54,541 bases of DNA from an uncultured Bacteroidales bacterium. Lineage in GTDB: Bacteria; Bacteroidota; Bacteroidia; Bacteroidales; FEN-979. The position numbers were made by a program, and so were the translations under genes. The stretch lies in contig CAIQUS010000005.1 in the NCBI GenBank assembly GCA_903875045.1, positions 1 through 54,541 on the forward strand, read 5' to 3'. Numbering within the stretch: the first letter of the stretch is position 1; the number at the start of each line of letters is the position of its first letter. The notes below the pieces were generated by a model. The model saw only the letters and a list, made by a program, of their open reading frames with translations. It searched no databases and was not told the origin of the DNA. Positions 1-7,623 of this stretch are shown here, piece after piece.

Positions 1-142
1 ACAATCAATCAACAAAATACGGTTGATATCGTCTAGATGGCGAATAAAAACAGGACAACAAGCCTGAAAATTGTTAATAACCCTTGGATTTAAAAAACAG
101 GGGGTGAATAGTTACAATTTATTTTTATGCACATTTGTAAAC

Positions 143-170
143 ATAGATAAAATTAGATAGGTGTATCTAT
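143..170. promoter_or_regulatory. Short inverted repeat upstream of the sulfur reductase operon
   Basis: ATAGATA at 143-149 is the exact reverse complement of TATCTAT at 164-170, and a second TAGATA at 154-159 could compete for the same partner. It lies about 115 bp before the first gene of the operon, so it may be an operator or a small leader hairpin. I see no convincing TAnnTTTG box in the first 282 bases. AT-rich sequence makes chance pairing easy, so this is a weak call. Confidence 0.2.
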
Positions 171-172
171 GC

Positions 173-260
173 CATTTTACCATTTTACCATTTTACCATT
201 TTACCGTTTTACCAATTTACCATTTTACCAATTTACCACTTTACCCGTTTACCCGTTTAC
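173..260. repeat. Octamer tandem repeat, 11 units
   Basis: Eleven consecutive 8-bp units with consensus CATTTTAC (variants CGTTTTAC, CAATTTAC, CACTTTAC, CCGTTTAC). The array ends 22 bp before the ATG of the molybdopterin oxidoreductase gene. The 5' units are identical and the 3' ones diverge. A related octamer array (CATTTCGC) sits at 7624-7669. Slippage here would change promoter or leader spacing. There are no unique spacers, so it is not a CRISPR. Confidence 0.9.
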
Positions 261-282
261 CAAAAAACCTAACCCAATTTGA

Positions 283-2529
283 ATGAACCGAAGAAATTTC
301 ATCAGAATTTCAACACTTGGTGCCGGAGGAGCGATGCTGGGTTCCATCGGTTTCGGTGGAATGGCGGAACCCTCCCTGCTGGAGAAGATTACCGGCAAAA
401 CGCATCCGGATGAGTCACGCTATGTAAGAACGCCAACCTATTGCGAAATTTGTTTCTGGAAATGTGCCGGATGGGTGTATAAAAACGATCAGGGAGAGAT
501 TTGGAAAATCATCGGTAACGAAAATGACCCCCATTGCAACGGCCGCCTATGCCCTCGCGGAACAGGTGGTGTTGGGATGTATTATGACCAGGACAGGCTT
601 AAAACACCTCTGATACGTACAGGTCCTAAAGGCAAACAGCAGTTCAAACGCGCCAGCTGGGATGAAGCGCTCGACTTTGTAGCAAAGAAACTAGATTTTA
701 TCGGGAAAAAATATGGCCCCGAAACGGTTGCACTCATCACCCATGGATCAGGCGGAAAGCTGCTCACCACGCTGATGAAAGCCTATGGGTCCGACTCAAT
801 TGCCGGTCCTTCCTATGCGCAATGCAAAGGTCCGCGGGAAGTGGCCTTCGGACTCACCTTCGGTACCGGGCTCGAATCACCTGAACCCATTGATATCCGT
901 GATACCCGCTGCCTTGTGCTGATTGGCAGCCATCTGGGTGAAAACATGCATAACACCCAGGTACAGGAAATGGCCGATGCCATCGACAGTGGCGCAACGA
1001 TTATCACTGTTGATCCCCGGTTTTCCACAGTGGCCAGTAAGTCGGAATTCTGGCTTCCCATCAAGCCTTCAACCGACATTGCCCTGCTGCTGGCCTGGAT
1101 CAATGCAATTATCAACAATGGCTGGTATGACAAGGATTATGTTGAAAAATACACGACAGGTTTTGAGAAACTGAAGGAATATATTCAACCGTTTACCCCT
1201 GAATGGGCTTATGGCATTACCACCCTCGATCCCAATCTGATCATGAAAACTGCAAAGTGCATGGCAGATGCTTCGCCTGCAGTAATCATTCATCCCGGAC
1301 GGCATGTGACCTGGTACGGCGATGATACCCAGCGTTCCAGGGCCATTGCAATCCTGAACGCCCTGCTTGGTTCCTGGGGTCGCCGTGGCGGGTTCTACCT
1401 TCCCGAATTAAAGGAGATTCCTGAATATCCTCATCCTCCTTTTCCTCCGGTGAACAAATCCTGGAGAGATATCCTCGGCGATCAGTTTCCTTTTGCCGAA
1501 CTCCCGCTGGCCAATGCCATCGTGGATGGATCGATACCAGGATACCTTAAAGACTTTCAATACCGCGGCTGGATCGTCAATGGCAGCAATCTGAACATGA
1601 CCATGCCCGATACACGCAAAACACTTGAAGCCATTCAGCAACTTGAACTTCTTGTTGTTATTGACACCATGCCGATGGAAATTACCGGGTGGGCCGATGT
1701 GATCCTCCCCGAATGCACCTATCTGGAACGGTATGATGTTCTCAGAAACGACCACAACCGCGAACCTGTTATCGCCCTGCGGATGCCAGCTGCAGAGCCA
1801 AAGTACGACACGAAACCCGATTGGTGGATTGCAAAGGAATTGGCCGGGAAAATGGGACTGGAAAAGTATTTTGAATGGAAAACGTTCGAGGAATTCCTGG
1901 ATTACAAGCTCAAAAGAATGGGTTCATCACTGGAGGAGATGAAAAAAACCGGAATAAAAAAATATGAACGTACCTCTGGCGATCTCTATTTTTCAGCCGA
2001 AAATCCGCCGGTTTTTGACACGCCTTCCGGCAAGATAGAGCTCTATTCAACTCAGTTGGAAGCGGCCGGGTTTGATCCATTGCCCAGGTACACCCCCCAC
2101 GAAGAACCTCCCGAAGGGTATTACCGCCTGATTTATGGAAGAACCCAAACCCATACCTTCAGCCGTACCTCAAATAACCCAAACCTGGCCGCCATCATGC
2201 CGGAAAACAAAGTGTGGGTCAATCCCAAGGTGGCTGCCAACTGGCAACTGAAAGATGGACAGGAGGTGTGGCTGAAAAATCAGGACGGGTCAACCACCAA
2301 TTTCCCTGCCAGGGTAAGAATCACCGAACGAATCCGCTGGGACTCTGTTTATATTGTCCATGGATTTGGACATACCAATTCACAGCTCACCCGTGCTTTT
2401 GGCAGAGGGGTGAGTGATTCAGCGCTCATTACCAAAGTATTACTTGATCCTGTGATGGGAGGAACCGGCATGAGAGGAAATTTCGTCACATTTTTAACCG
2501 AAAATCCAGGTAAGGAGGTGAACGCATGA
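283..2529 (+). CDS. psrA: Molybdopterin oxidoreductase, polysulfide/thiosulfate reductase-type catalytic subunit
   Basis: A 748-residue catalytic subunit of the DMSO-reductase superfamily. The N terminus has a twin-arginine signal (NRRNFIRIS, then a Gly/Ala-rich hydrophobic stretch), so it should be exported folded by Tat. Cys54, Cys57, Cys61 and Cys90 (the LCPRG motif) form the expected [4Fe-4S] site. Cys181 in SYAQCKGPRE is at the usual place of the Mo ligand in Psr/Phs enzymes. The C-terminal part, from about residue 640, resembles the molydopterin dinucleotide-binding domain. It overlaps the ferredoxin gene by ATGA and is followed by an NrfD subunit, the standard ABC order. Family knowledge: such enzymes reduce polysulfide, thiosulfate, tetrathionate or similar acceptors with electrons from menaquinol. 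The adjacent YeeE and rhodanese-like genes favour a sulfur substrate, which is inference. Arsenate or another oxyanion cannot be excluded. Confidence 0.88.
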   Translation: MNRRNFIRISTLGAGGAMLGSIGFGGMAEPSLLEKITGKTHPDESRYVRTPTYCEICFWKCAGWVYKNDQGEIWKIIGNENDPHCNGRLCPRGTGGVGMYYDQDRLKTPLIRTGPKGKQQFKRASWDEALDFVAKKLDFIGKKYGPETVALITHGSGGKLLTTLMKAYGSDSIAGPSYAQCKGPREVAFGLTFGTGLESPEPIDIRDTRCLVLIGSHLGENMHNTQVQEMADAIDSGATIITVDPRFSTVASKSEFWLPIKPSTDIALLLAWINAIINNGWYDKDYVEKYTTGFEKLKEYIQPFTPEWAYGITTLDPNLIMKTAKCMADASPAVIIHPGRHVTWYGDDTQRSRAIAILNALLGSWGRRGGFYLPELKEIPEYPHPPFPPVNKSWRDILGDQFPFAELPLANAIVDGSIPGYLKDFQYRGWIVNGSNLNMTMPDTRKTLEAIQQLELLVVIDTMPMEITGWADVILPECTYLERYDVLRNDHNREPVIALRMPAAEPKYDTKPDWWIAKELAGKMGLEKYFEWKTFEEFLDYKLKRMGSSLEEMKKTGIKKYERTSGDLYFSAENPPVFDTPSGKIELYSTQLEAAGFDPLPRYTPHEEPPEGYYRLIYGRTQTHTFSRTSNNPNLAAIMPENKVWVNPKVAANWQLKDGQEVWLKNQDGSTTNFPARVRITERIRWDSVYIVHGFGHTNSQLTRAFGRGVSDSALITKVLLDPVMGGTGMRGNFVTFLTENPGKEVNA
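2512..2518 (+). promoter_or_regulatory. Strong Shine-Dalgarno inside the upstream gene end
   Basis: AAGGAGG lies 7 bp before the ATG at 2526, inside the last codons of the catalytic-subunit gene. Bacteroidota genes often lack such sites, so this one supports efficient re-initiation at the ATGA overlap and fixes the start of the ferredoxin subunit. Confidence 0.75.
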
Positions 2530-3059
2530 GATTTGCGATGGCCATTGATACCAAAAAATGCGTTGGCTGCAGCGATTGTGTTGTTGCCTGCCAGACTGAG
2601 AATAATGTTCCGATCGGCTACTGCCGCGACTGGATTGTTGAAGTAAATGAGGGAACCTACCCGCAACTCGAAATGGAAATCCGTTCGGAACGTTGCAATC
2701 ATTGCACAAATTCACCCTGTGTCCGCTGCTGTCCGACCGGCGCAAGCCATTATGATTATGGCGGTACGGTGCTGGTCACTGCTCATAAATGCATTGGTTG
2801 CGGTGCCTGCATCGCCTCCTGTCCCTATGATGCAAGGTACACACATCCGAAAGGATACGTTGACAAATGCACTTTTTGCGTACACCGCATCAAAGATGGT
2901 CTGCCTCCGGCCTGTGTCGCTGTTTGCCCTACCAAATGCCTCTATTTCGGCGACACCGACGATCCCAGGAGTGAAATATCACAGGTGCTGAAAAAACGGA
3001 AATATAAAAGGCTGATCCCGGAAGCCGGGACCAACCCCAATCTTTACTTTTTAATCTGA
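2526..3059 (+). CDS. psrB: Four-cluster ferredoxin subunit of the molybdoenzyme
   Basis: A 177-residue electron-transfer subunit of the PsrB/NrfC/DmsB type. Cysteines occur in four groups: 12/15/18/22, 57/60/65/69 (with an extra Cys68), 89/92/95/99 and 115/118/130/134, enough for four [4Fe-4S] clusters. It should carry electrons from the NrfD-type quinol oxidase to the molybdopterin subunit. There is no signal peptide of its own, in keeping with family members that are co-exported with the Tat-bearing catalytic subunit. The start is fixed by the 4-base overlap and the strong ribosome-binding site. It ends 5 bases before the next gene, so the three subunits are translationally linked. Confidence 0.9.
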   Translation: MRFAMAIDTKKCVGCSDCVVACQTENNVPIGYCRDWIVEVNEGTYPQLEMEIRSERCNHCTNSPCVRCCPTGASHYDYGGTVLVTAHKCIGCGACIASCPYDARYTHPKGYVDKCTFCVHRIKDGLPPACVAVCPTKCLYFGDTDDPRSEISQVLKKRKYKRLIPEAGTNPNLYFLI

Positions 3060-3064
3060 ACGCC

Positions 3065-4006
3065 ATGAGAGAAGAGTTAATCATCAGTGGTCGCATGAAC
3101 CCCATGGTGGATCCTACCCTCAACATCTGGCACTGGCAAATCCCCTTATACCTCTTTTTGGGGGGCGTTGCCGCAGGTATTCTGTTCTTCGCATCTCTCT
3201 ATTACATCATGGGCCGTGAGAAAAAATATCCTGCTGCAATCAAATGGGCGCCAATGCTCACGCCGTTCTTACTCATCATTGGCCTTGGTGCCCTGTTTCT
3301 CGACCTGACGCACAAAGCCTTTTTCTGGCAACTCTACCTGGCCATCCGCCTGGAATCACCCATGTCGTGGGGAGCATGGACCTTGCTCGCCATCACACCA
3401 TTATCAATCGTGTGGTCGGCCACGTGGTTAAAAGAGTTGCTGCCTGCATGGCATTGGAAATATCCTTTTCTGGAGGAACTGGAGGCCTTTTTTATCAGGT
3501 ATCGTCTTATCCTTGCATGGATCATGTTGTTATATGCAGTGATCCTGGGGGTTTATACCGGAATTCTGCTTTCAGCCTTTAACGCCCGGCCTCTCTGGAA
3601 TACCAGTATCCTCGGACCCTTGTTTTTCGCATCCAGCCTCTCTACGGGAGCAGCAGTGATCATGCTGATGGCAAAAAGCCATCTCGAACGAAACATTTTC
3701 AGCCGCATCGACCTGATGATGATCGGAATCGAACTATTTCTGATCGTTCATATATTTATGGGATTTCAGGCCAGCACCCAGGTTCAGATTGATGCTGCAA
3801 ACATGTTCCTCGGAGGGCCTTACACAGAGGTTTTCTGGATTTTTGTAGTTTTCATCGGACTACTGGTGCCTGCTTTTCTCGAAGTTCTTGAATTGCTGGG
3901 ATATAAAATTCCTATTGTCATTACTTCGACTCTCGTCCTCACAGGCGGATTATTTCTGAGGTTTATCATTGTTTATGCAGGGCAGGCAAGCAGATACCTT
4001 TATTGA
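3065..4006 (+). CDS. nrfD: NrfD/PsrC-type quinol-oxidising membrane subunit
   Basis: A 313-residue polytopic membrane protein with eight or so hydrophobic segments. The N-terminal WQIPLYLFLGGVAAG motif is typical of NrfD/PsrC membrane anchors. Proteins of this family bind menaquinol in the membrane and pass electrons to the iron-sulfur subunit. An internal ATG about 11 codons downstream (MNPMVDP) is a possible alternative start, but the first ATG gives the short conventional spacing after the previous stop. It is the last core subunit. A 62-bp spacer with a 14-bp tandem repeat separates it from the transporter genes. Confidence 0.9.
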   Translation: MREELIISGRMNPMVDPTLNIWHWQIPLYLFLGGVAAGILFFASLYYIMGREKKYPAAIKWAPMLTPFLLIIGLGALFLDLTHKAFFWQLYLAIRLESPMSWGAWTLLAITPLSIVWSATWLKELLPAWHWKYPFLEELEAFFIRYRLILAWIMLLYAVILGVYTGILLSAFNARPLWNTSILGPLFFASSLSTGAAVIMLMAKSHLERNIFSRIDLMMIGIELFLIVHIFMGFQASTQVQIDAANMFLGGPYTEVFWIFVVFIGLLVPAFLEVLELLGYKIPIVITSTLVLTGGLFLRFIIVYAGQASRYLY

Positions 4007-4016
4007 GATGTATATT

Positions 4017-4058
4017 GAATATTGAACAAAGAATATTGAATAACGAATATTGAATAAA
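4017..4058. repeat. 14-bp tandem repeat, three units
   Basis: Three consecutive 14-mers, GAATATTGAACAAA, GAATATTGAATAAC and GAATATTGAATAAA, fill most of the spacer between the NrfD gene and the first YeeE gene. A partial unit precedes them. The last unit ends 10 bp before the next ATG. Confidence 0.85.
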
Positions 4059-4068
4059 GAGGCAGGAA

Positions 4069-4602
4069 ATGGAAACAACTATTAAAACTAAAAAGACCAG
4101 GTATATGAATCCCTATATTGGCGGGGTGTTGCTTGGTTTGGTATTGCTGGCGGCTAATTTTATTTCCGGGCGGGGACTGGGAGCCAGTGGCGCGATAAAA
4201 AGCGTGGTGGTGGCAACCACTCAGACTGTTGCACCAAAATATGCCGAAAAAACAAAATATTTCAAAGAATACCATGAGGAGCATTCCGGATCTCCGCTTA
4301 AGAACTGGTTGGTTTTTCAGATGCTTGGTGTGATCGTTGGGGGTTTTGCTTCCGGTGCACTGGCTGGAAGGTTGAAGTTTAAAGTGGAACACAGCCCGAA
4401 AATCACTTCACGCCGCAGGCTGATCTTTGCATTACTCGGAGGCATTTTCTTCGGGGTGGGCTCTCAGCTTGGGCGAGGTTGTACCAGCGGTTCAGCGCTA
4501 AGTGGCATGGCCGTTATCTCATTCGGCGGAATCATCACCATGATGGCAATTTTTGGCGGAGCATACATCCTTGCCTGGTTTTTCAGAAGAAACTGGATAT
4601 AA
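4069..4602 (+). CDS. YeeE/YedE-family sulfur transporter, first half
   Basis: A 177-residue membrane protein of the YeeE/YedE (DUF395) family. Hydrophobic segments lie near residues 14-34, 82-100, 118-135 and 145-172. The motif GSQLGRGCTSGSALSG (Cys138) is the signature half-repeat of the family. Full-length members such as the thiosulfate importer TsuA are about 330-400 residues and contain two such halves. Here the halves are separate genes, this one and the next at 4722. The long hydrophilic loop between the first and second segments (about 45-80) is larger than usual. Proposed role, by family and context: uptake or export of a small sulfur species linked to the neighbouring reductase. Confidence 0.82.
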   Translation: METTIKTKKTRYMNPYIGGVLLGLVLLAANFISGRGLGASGAIKSVVVATTQTVAPKYAEKTKYFKEYHEEHSGSPLKNWLVFQMLGVIVGGFASGALAGRLKFKVEHSPKITSRRRLIFALLGGIFFGVGSQLGRGCTSGSALSGMAVISFGGIITMMAIFGGAYILAWFFRRNWI

Positions 4603-4632
4603 TGCCCTACTTAAATACCTCACCCCCCCTGA

Positions 4633-4656
4633 CCCCCTCGCCTAAAAGAGAGGGGG
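4633..4656. repeat. CCCCCTC/GAGGGGG inverted repeat
   Basis: A 7-bp stem CCCCCTC (4633-4639) and GAGGGGG (4650-4656) with a 10-base loop, preceded by a C-rich stretch. It sits in the 119-bp spacer between the two YeeE genes. No T-run follows on the plus strand, so it is not a good terminator for the operon. Similar C/G-rich palindromes recur between genes of many environmental Bacteroidota, as I recall, so a dispersed repeat is the better reading. Confidence 0.55.
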
Positions 4657-4685
4657 AAAATACGGAATACCTGAATGCAAAACAA

Positions 4686-4718
4686 AAATCGTAAATCGTA
4701 AATCCTAAATCGTAAATC
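4686..4718. repeat. Heptamer tandem repeat before the second YeeE gene
   Basis: Four full 7-bp units (AAATCGT, AAATCGT, AAATCCT, AAATCGT) and a partial AAATC end 3 bases before the ATG at 4722, so the array occupies the ribosome-binding region. No Shine-Dalgarno sequence is present. Confidence 0.85.
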
Positions 4719-4721
4719 ACC

Positions 4722-5312
4722 ATGGGTCCCTTAGCAGTCAACGATATTATTTCCCCAAACACAAACTTTTTTCTTGCTTTCGTCATTGGCATCGGGTTTG
4801 GCTTTGTACTTGAGCAATGCGGGTTTTCATCCAGCCGGAAATTGGCCGGACTTTTTTATGGATACGACATGGTCGTGTTAAAGGTTTTCTTCACGGGAGG
4901 GGTAACTGCCATGCTCGGGCTTCTTTTCTTCAGCCTCTTTGGCTGGGTTGACCTTAACCTCGTTTATGTAAATCCAACCTTTCTGACTTCGGCGGTTGTC
5001 GGAGGTTTGGTGATGGGTGCCGGATTCATCATGGGCGGTTTTTGCCCGGGAACCAGTTTTTGCGGTGCTGCCATCGGAAAAATCGATGCCATGATCTTTA
5101 TTGTCGGACTCTTTATCGGAGTTTACTTCTTTGCCTTTGGATATCCGATGTTTGAAACCCTCTACAAATCAGGATCCATGGGGTCGCCAAAAATATCAAC
5201 CATGCTGGATCTGAGTGATGGGGTTTTTGCCTTAATCCTGGTCGTTATTGCCTTGGGGATGTTCTATGCGTCGGAATGGGTGGAGAAAAAGTTTCCAAGG
5301 GAAGAATATTGA
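4722..5312 (+). CDS. YeeE/YedE-family sulfur transporter, second half
   Basis: A 196-residue membrane protein and the likely partner of the preceding half-transporter. The N-terminal EQCGFSSSRK motif (Cys33) and the GGFCPGTSFCGA motif (Cys108, Cys114) are family hallmarks. Conserved cysteines in TsuA-like transporters are thought to relay thiosulfate by weak S-H contacts. Together the two halves supply Cys138, Cys33 and Cys108, the number expected of one complete channel. About five hydrophobic segments are visible. The gene's 3' end is 77 bp before the chosen start of the rhodanese-like gene. A heterodimer with the first half is inferred from family architecture, not proven. Confidence 0.85.
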   Translation: MGPLAVNDIISPNTNFFLAFVIGIGFGFVLEQCGFSSSRKLAGLFYGYDMVVLKVFFTGGVTAMLGLLFFSLFGWVDLNLVYVNPTFLTSAVVGGLVMGAGFIMGGFCPGTSFCGAAIGKIDAMIFIVGLFIGVYFFAFGYPMFETLYKSGSMGSPKISTMLDLSDGVFALILVVIALGMFYASEWVEKKFPREEY

Positions 5313-5389
5313 TTGTGATAAGCCACTCCACTGAACCCAAACGGGAAGGCGCGACGTGCAGAAGCTTAAAAAACATTAATAACAGTATT

Positions 5390-6016
5390 ATGAAATCTTT
5401 GCATTATCTCAGTCTGGTCCTCTTGATTCTGGCGCTTATTATCGCCCTGGTACCCCAAAATACGACACGGCCATACAAACTTACCGCCGAACAGTTGCTC
5501 ACTGAAATCCGTACGGGAACGCAATTTATAAGTCCGGATGAAGTGGTGGATAAAATTATTCAGAAAGACCCCTCCATTCAACTGATCGATGTGAGAAATC
5601 CACGTGAATTTGACATGTTCAACCTCCCGGGAGCTATCAATATTCCACTCCAGGATATTCTTTCCGAGAAAAATTTTGATTTGCTCAACCAGGGAACCAA
5701 AATGAACATTTTTTATTCAAACGGATCAACCGAAGCCAATGAAGCATGGTTGCTGACCAGGCAGCTTGGTTACCAGAACAATTATGTGTTGCAGGGCGGT
5801 CTGAATTACTGGACGGAGACCATCCTGAACCCAGACAGGCCGGGAACTGTTTTTTCCAACGATGAAATTGCAAAGTATAATTTCAGAAAGGCCGCTTCGA
5901 TGGCAATGGGTGCCGGTGATGCCGCAGCTGTTGTACCAAATTCATCCGGCACCATAACACCAAAACCCGGATTGGTTCCTGTAAAGAAAAAGAAGAAAGC
6001 TTCAGGAGGATGTTGA
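5390..6016 (+). CDS. Membrane-anchored rhodanese-like protein lacking the catalytic Cys
   Basis: A 208-residue protein with an N-terminal membrane anchor or signal (about residues 4-21) and one rhodanese domain (about 45-150). LIDVRNPREFDMFNLPGA is the typical N-terminal rhodanese motif. The active-site loop, normally Y-C-x-x-G, reads YSNGS, so Ser110 replaces the Cys. The only cysteine in the whole protein is the last residue, in a Lys-rich tail ending KKASGGC. I chose ATG 5390 because it begins directly at the signal sequence. An in-frame ATG at 5276 would overlap the YeeE gene and add a non-hydrophobic leader. Context suggests a sulfur-binding or scaffold role outside the cytoplasm. Normal sulfurtransferase activity at the usual site is unlikely. 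Confidence 0.82.
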   Translation: MKSLHYLSLVLLILALIIALVPQNTTRPYKLTAEQLLTEIRTGTQFISPDEVVDKIIQKDPSIQLIDVRNPREFDMFNLPGAINIPLQDILSEKNFDLLNQGTKMNIFYSNGSTEANEAWLLTRQLGYQNNYVLQGGLNYWTETILNPDRPGTVFSNDEIAKYNFRKAASMAMGAGDAAAVVPNSSGTITPKPGLVPVKKKKKASGGC

Positions 6017-6028
6017 TTATGTGATGTT

Positions 6029-6592
6029 TCAGCTTACCAGATCATTCTTCTCGTTCACGTTTTTGAATAAAAACGCAAGTTCAGCCATTGGAACATCCGC
6101 CAGGGTGAGGAACGAATGTGGCACAGAGCCTGGCAAATCGAGCAAACTAAGTTTGCCGGCAACAATATTGTTTTCTATCTGAGGAATCAAATCCTTGTGA
6201 TAAAACCCGCATAAAGGTTCAAGAAAGCCATCGTGGTGCGGAACAACCATCCTGAGATCATCGTCAAGGAGAGATAACAACTTTTCTATTAATTCCTTTG
6301 TAAGATTCGGCATATCACAACTCAGAACCAGATTCCAGGCTGAACTGCCGGATTTCAATCCGGCATGAATTCCGGCCAACGGAGCCTTAACCGTGTACTC
6401 ATCGCTGACTACCGGAATTCCTAAAAAATCAAGGTCATGATTGTTTGCAATCAGGAGAATATCATTGGTAAACAATCGGGCCAGGTCAATCGCATATTCA
6501 ATGAGGGGCCTGCCCATATACTCAACAAGGGCCTTGTTTGCCCCCATCCGTGAACTTTGGCCTCCGGCAAGAATGATCGCGGTGAAATTCAA
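6029..6592 (-). CDS. mobA: Molybdenum cofactor guanylyltransferase
   Basis: A 187-residue NTP-transferase-fold protein. It begins AIILAGGQSSRMGANKA, the nucleotide-binding signature of MobA, and has the APLAGIHAGL and LSCDMPNL motifs further on. MobA attaches GMP to molybdopterin to make the bis-MGD cofactor of DMSO-reductase-family enzymes, so it probably serves the molybdoenzyme encoded at 283. The start is a TTG at 6592 that overlaps the TGA of the DUF302 gene (TTGA). No ATG precedes the signature, so TTG is very likely real. The gene is convergent with the rhodanese-like gene, with only 12 bp between stops. Confidence 0.9.
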   Translation of the reverse strand: MNFTAIILAGGQSSRMGANKALVEYMGRPLIEYAIDLARLFTNDILLIANNHDLDFLGIPVVSDEYTVKAPLAGIHAGLKSGSSAWNLVLSCDMPNLTKELIEKLLSLLDDDLRMVVPHHDGFLEPLCGFYHKDLIPQIENNIVAGKLSLLDLPGSVPHSFLTLADVPMAELAFLFKNVNEKNDLVS

Positions 6593-6981
6593 TCGTTTAG
6601 TCCGGCAATGATCCCTTGAAGAATTCCTGTTACCTCCTCTGCCAGGCCACCCAGGGCAGGATTTTGAATCGCCATCATCGAAGCCAGGGGGTTCACTGCA
6701 GAAACTTCTGTTTTGCCATTTCCTTTATCGATCACGATAACGTTGCAAGGGAGCATGGTACCGATCTTCTCCTCTGCCTGAAGTGCTTTGTATGCAAACG
6801 TTGGATTGCACATTCCAAGGATTTTATACTTCTGGATTTCCACGCCCAGTTTTTCATTGAGCTTTTCACGCATGTCGATCTCGGTGATCATACCAAACCC
6901 CTTTGCCTTTAAAGCGCTGAGTGTTTTGGATTCAGCTTCTTCAAACCCGCAATCAAGGATTGTACTAAAATAATATTCCAT
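6589..6981 (-). CDS. DUF302 domain protein
   Basis: A 130-residue protein that fits the DUF302 family along its whole length: an N-terminal beta-alpha unit (ESKTLSALKAKGFGMITEID), the central YKILGMCNPTFAYKAL segment, then MLPCNVIVID and a conserved C-terminal helix region. DUF302 proteins are small cytoplasmic or periplasmic proteins of unknown biochemical role, often found near sulfur oxidation or metal genes. The ATG at 6981 is preferred over the GTG one codon upstream. It is translationally coupled to mobA downstream. Two Cys (in GMCNP and LPCNV) could bind a metal or persulfide, but this is speculative. Confidence 0.85.
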   Translation of the reverse strand: MEYYFSTILDCGFEEAESKTLSALKAKGFGMITEIDMREKLNEKLGVEIQKYKILGMCNPTFAYKALQAEEKIGTMLPCNVIVIDKGNGKTEVSAVNPLASMMAIQNPALGGLAEEVTGILQGIIAGLND

Positions 6982-7032
6982 CACTGTTTGTATTTTCGTA
7001 TGTTAAATTTGTTCAGAGGATAAAAGTTGTTG

Positions 7033-7449
7033 TCATTGTTTAATTTGAATTTCGTAGGTAACTTCCATCGCTTTTTTATACACAAAAGAGACACCGCAAT
7101 AGCGCTCCTGCGAAAGTTCCACAGCTTTTTTAAGCTGATCAGGATTCAAATCATTTCCTGTAAATTCATAAATGACGTGCATCTTATTGTAGTGTTTCGG
7201 ATGCTCTTCCGTCACATCTGCCTCCACCCGGATATCCAGCCCGGTGAATTCAACCCGCATTTTCTTCAAAATGGATACGACATCCATGCCGCTGCATCCT
7301 GCAAGGGCTGCAAGCATCAATAGTTTCGGACGTGCGCCCTGATCTTCCCCGCCACCGGCAGGAAGTGCATCCATCATCACATGATGCCCGCTTACGGTTG
7401 CATCGAACAACATGTTTCCTTTCCAGGAAGTATCAACTGAATGTTTCAT
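7033..7449 (-). CDS. OsmC-family protein
   Basis: A 138-residue OsmC/YhfA-like protein. The two cysteines of the family are present: Cys52 in LAALAGCSGMDVV and Cys118 in QERYCGVSF. OsmC/Ohr proteins reduce organic hydroperoxides or polysulfides/persulfides with this Cys pair. YhfA-like members are of unknown substrate. ATG 7449 gives the normal N terminus; an in-frame TTG six codons upstream is unlikely. The gene is 51 bp upstream of the DUF302 start and on the same strand, so the two could be co-transcribed. Its closeness to the sulfur genes makes persulfide or hydroperoxide detoxification plausible (inference). Confidence 0.88.
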   Translation of the reverse strand: MKHSVDTSWKGNMLFDATVSGHHVMMDALPAGGGEDQGARPKLLMLAALAGCSGMDVVSILKKMRVEFTGLDIRVEADVTEEHPKHYNKMHVIYEFTGNDLNPDQLKKAVELSQERYCGVSFVYKKAMEVTYEIQIKQ

Positions 7450-7477
7450 AATGATTTTCGTTAGCAAGGTTATGGTG

Positions 7478-7485
7478 CAAAATTA
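7478..7485 (-). promoter_or_regulatory. Possible Bacteroidota -7 element before the OsmC gene
   Basis: On the minus strand TAATTTTG matches the TAnnTTTG -7 consensus, 28 bp before the OsmC ATG. A -33 TTTG at the usual 19-23 base spacing is missing; the nearest is 31 bases away. Confidence 0.35.
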
Positions 7486-7623
7486 CGGCGAATTGAGCGA
7501 TGAATTGCCATCCATGCAAACTATTGTTCAAGGTGCCTCCGATCCTGGTTCCCTTGCTGGTTTTTTTTATCAGAATCGTTCAGGTTATCCATCGATATTT
7601 GCCGTCAGCTTATTCAATAACCC

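Noticed and set aside
173-260. CRISPR-like array
   Set aside because: Units are 8 bp and directly adjacent, with no unique spacers of 25-40 bp.
4633-4656. Rho-independent terminator between the two YeeE genes
   Set aside because: The stem is followed by AAAA on the plus strand rather than a T-run; it would also cut an operon.
5276-5389. Upstream start for the rhodanese-like protein
   Set aside because: It would overlap the YeeE gene and add a basic leader in front of a perfect signal anchor starting at 5390.
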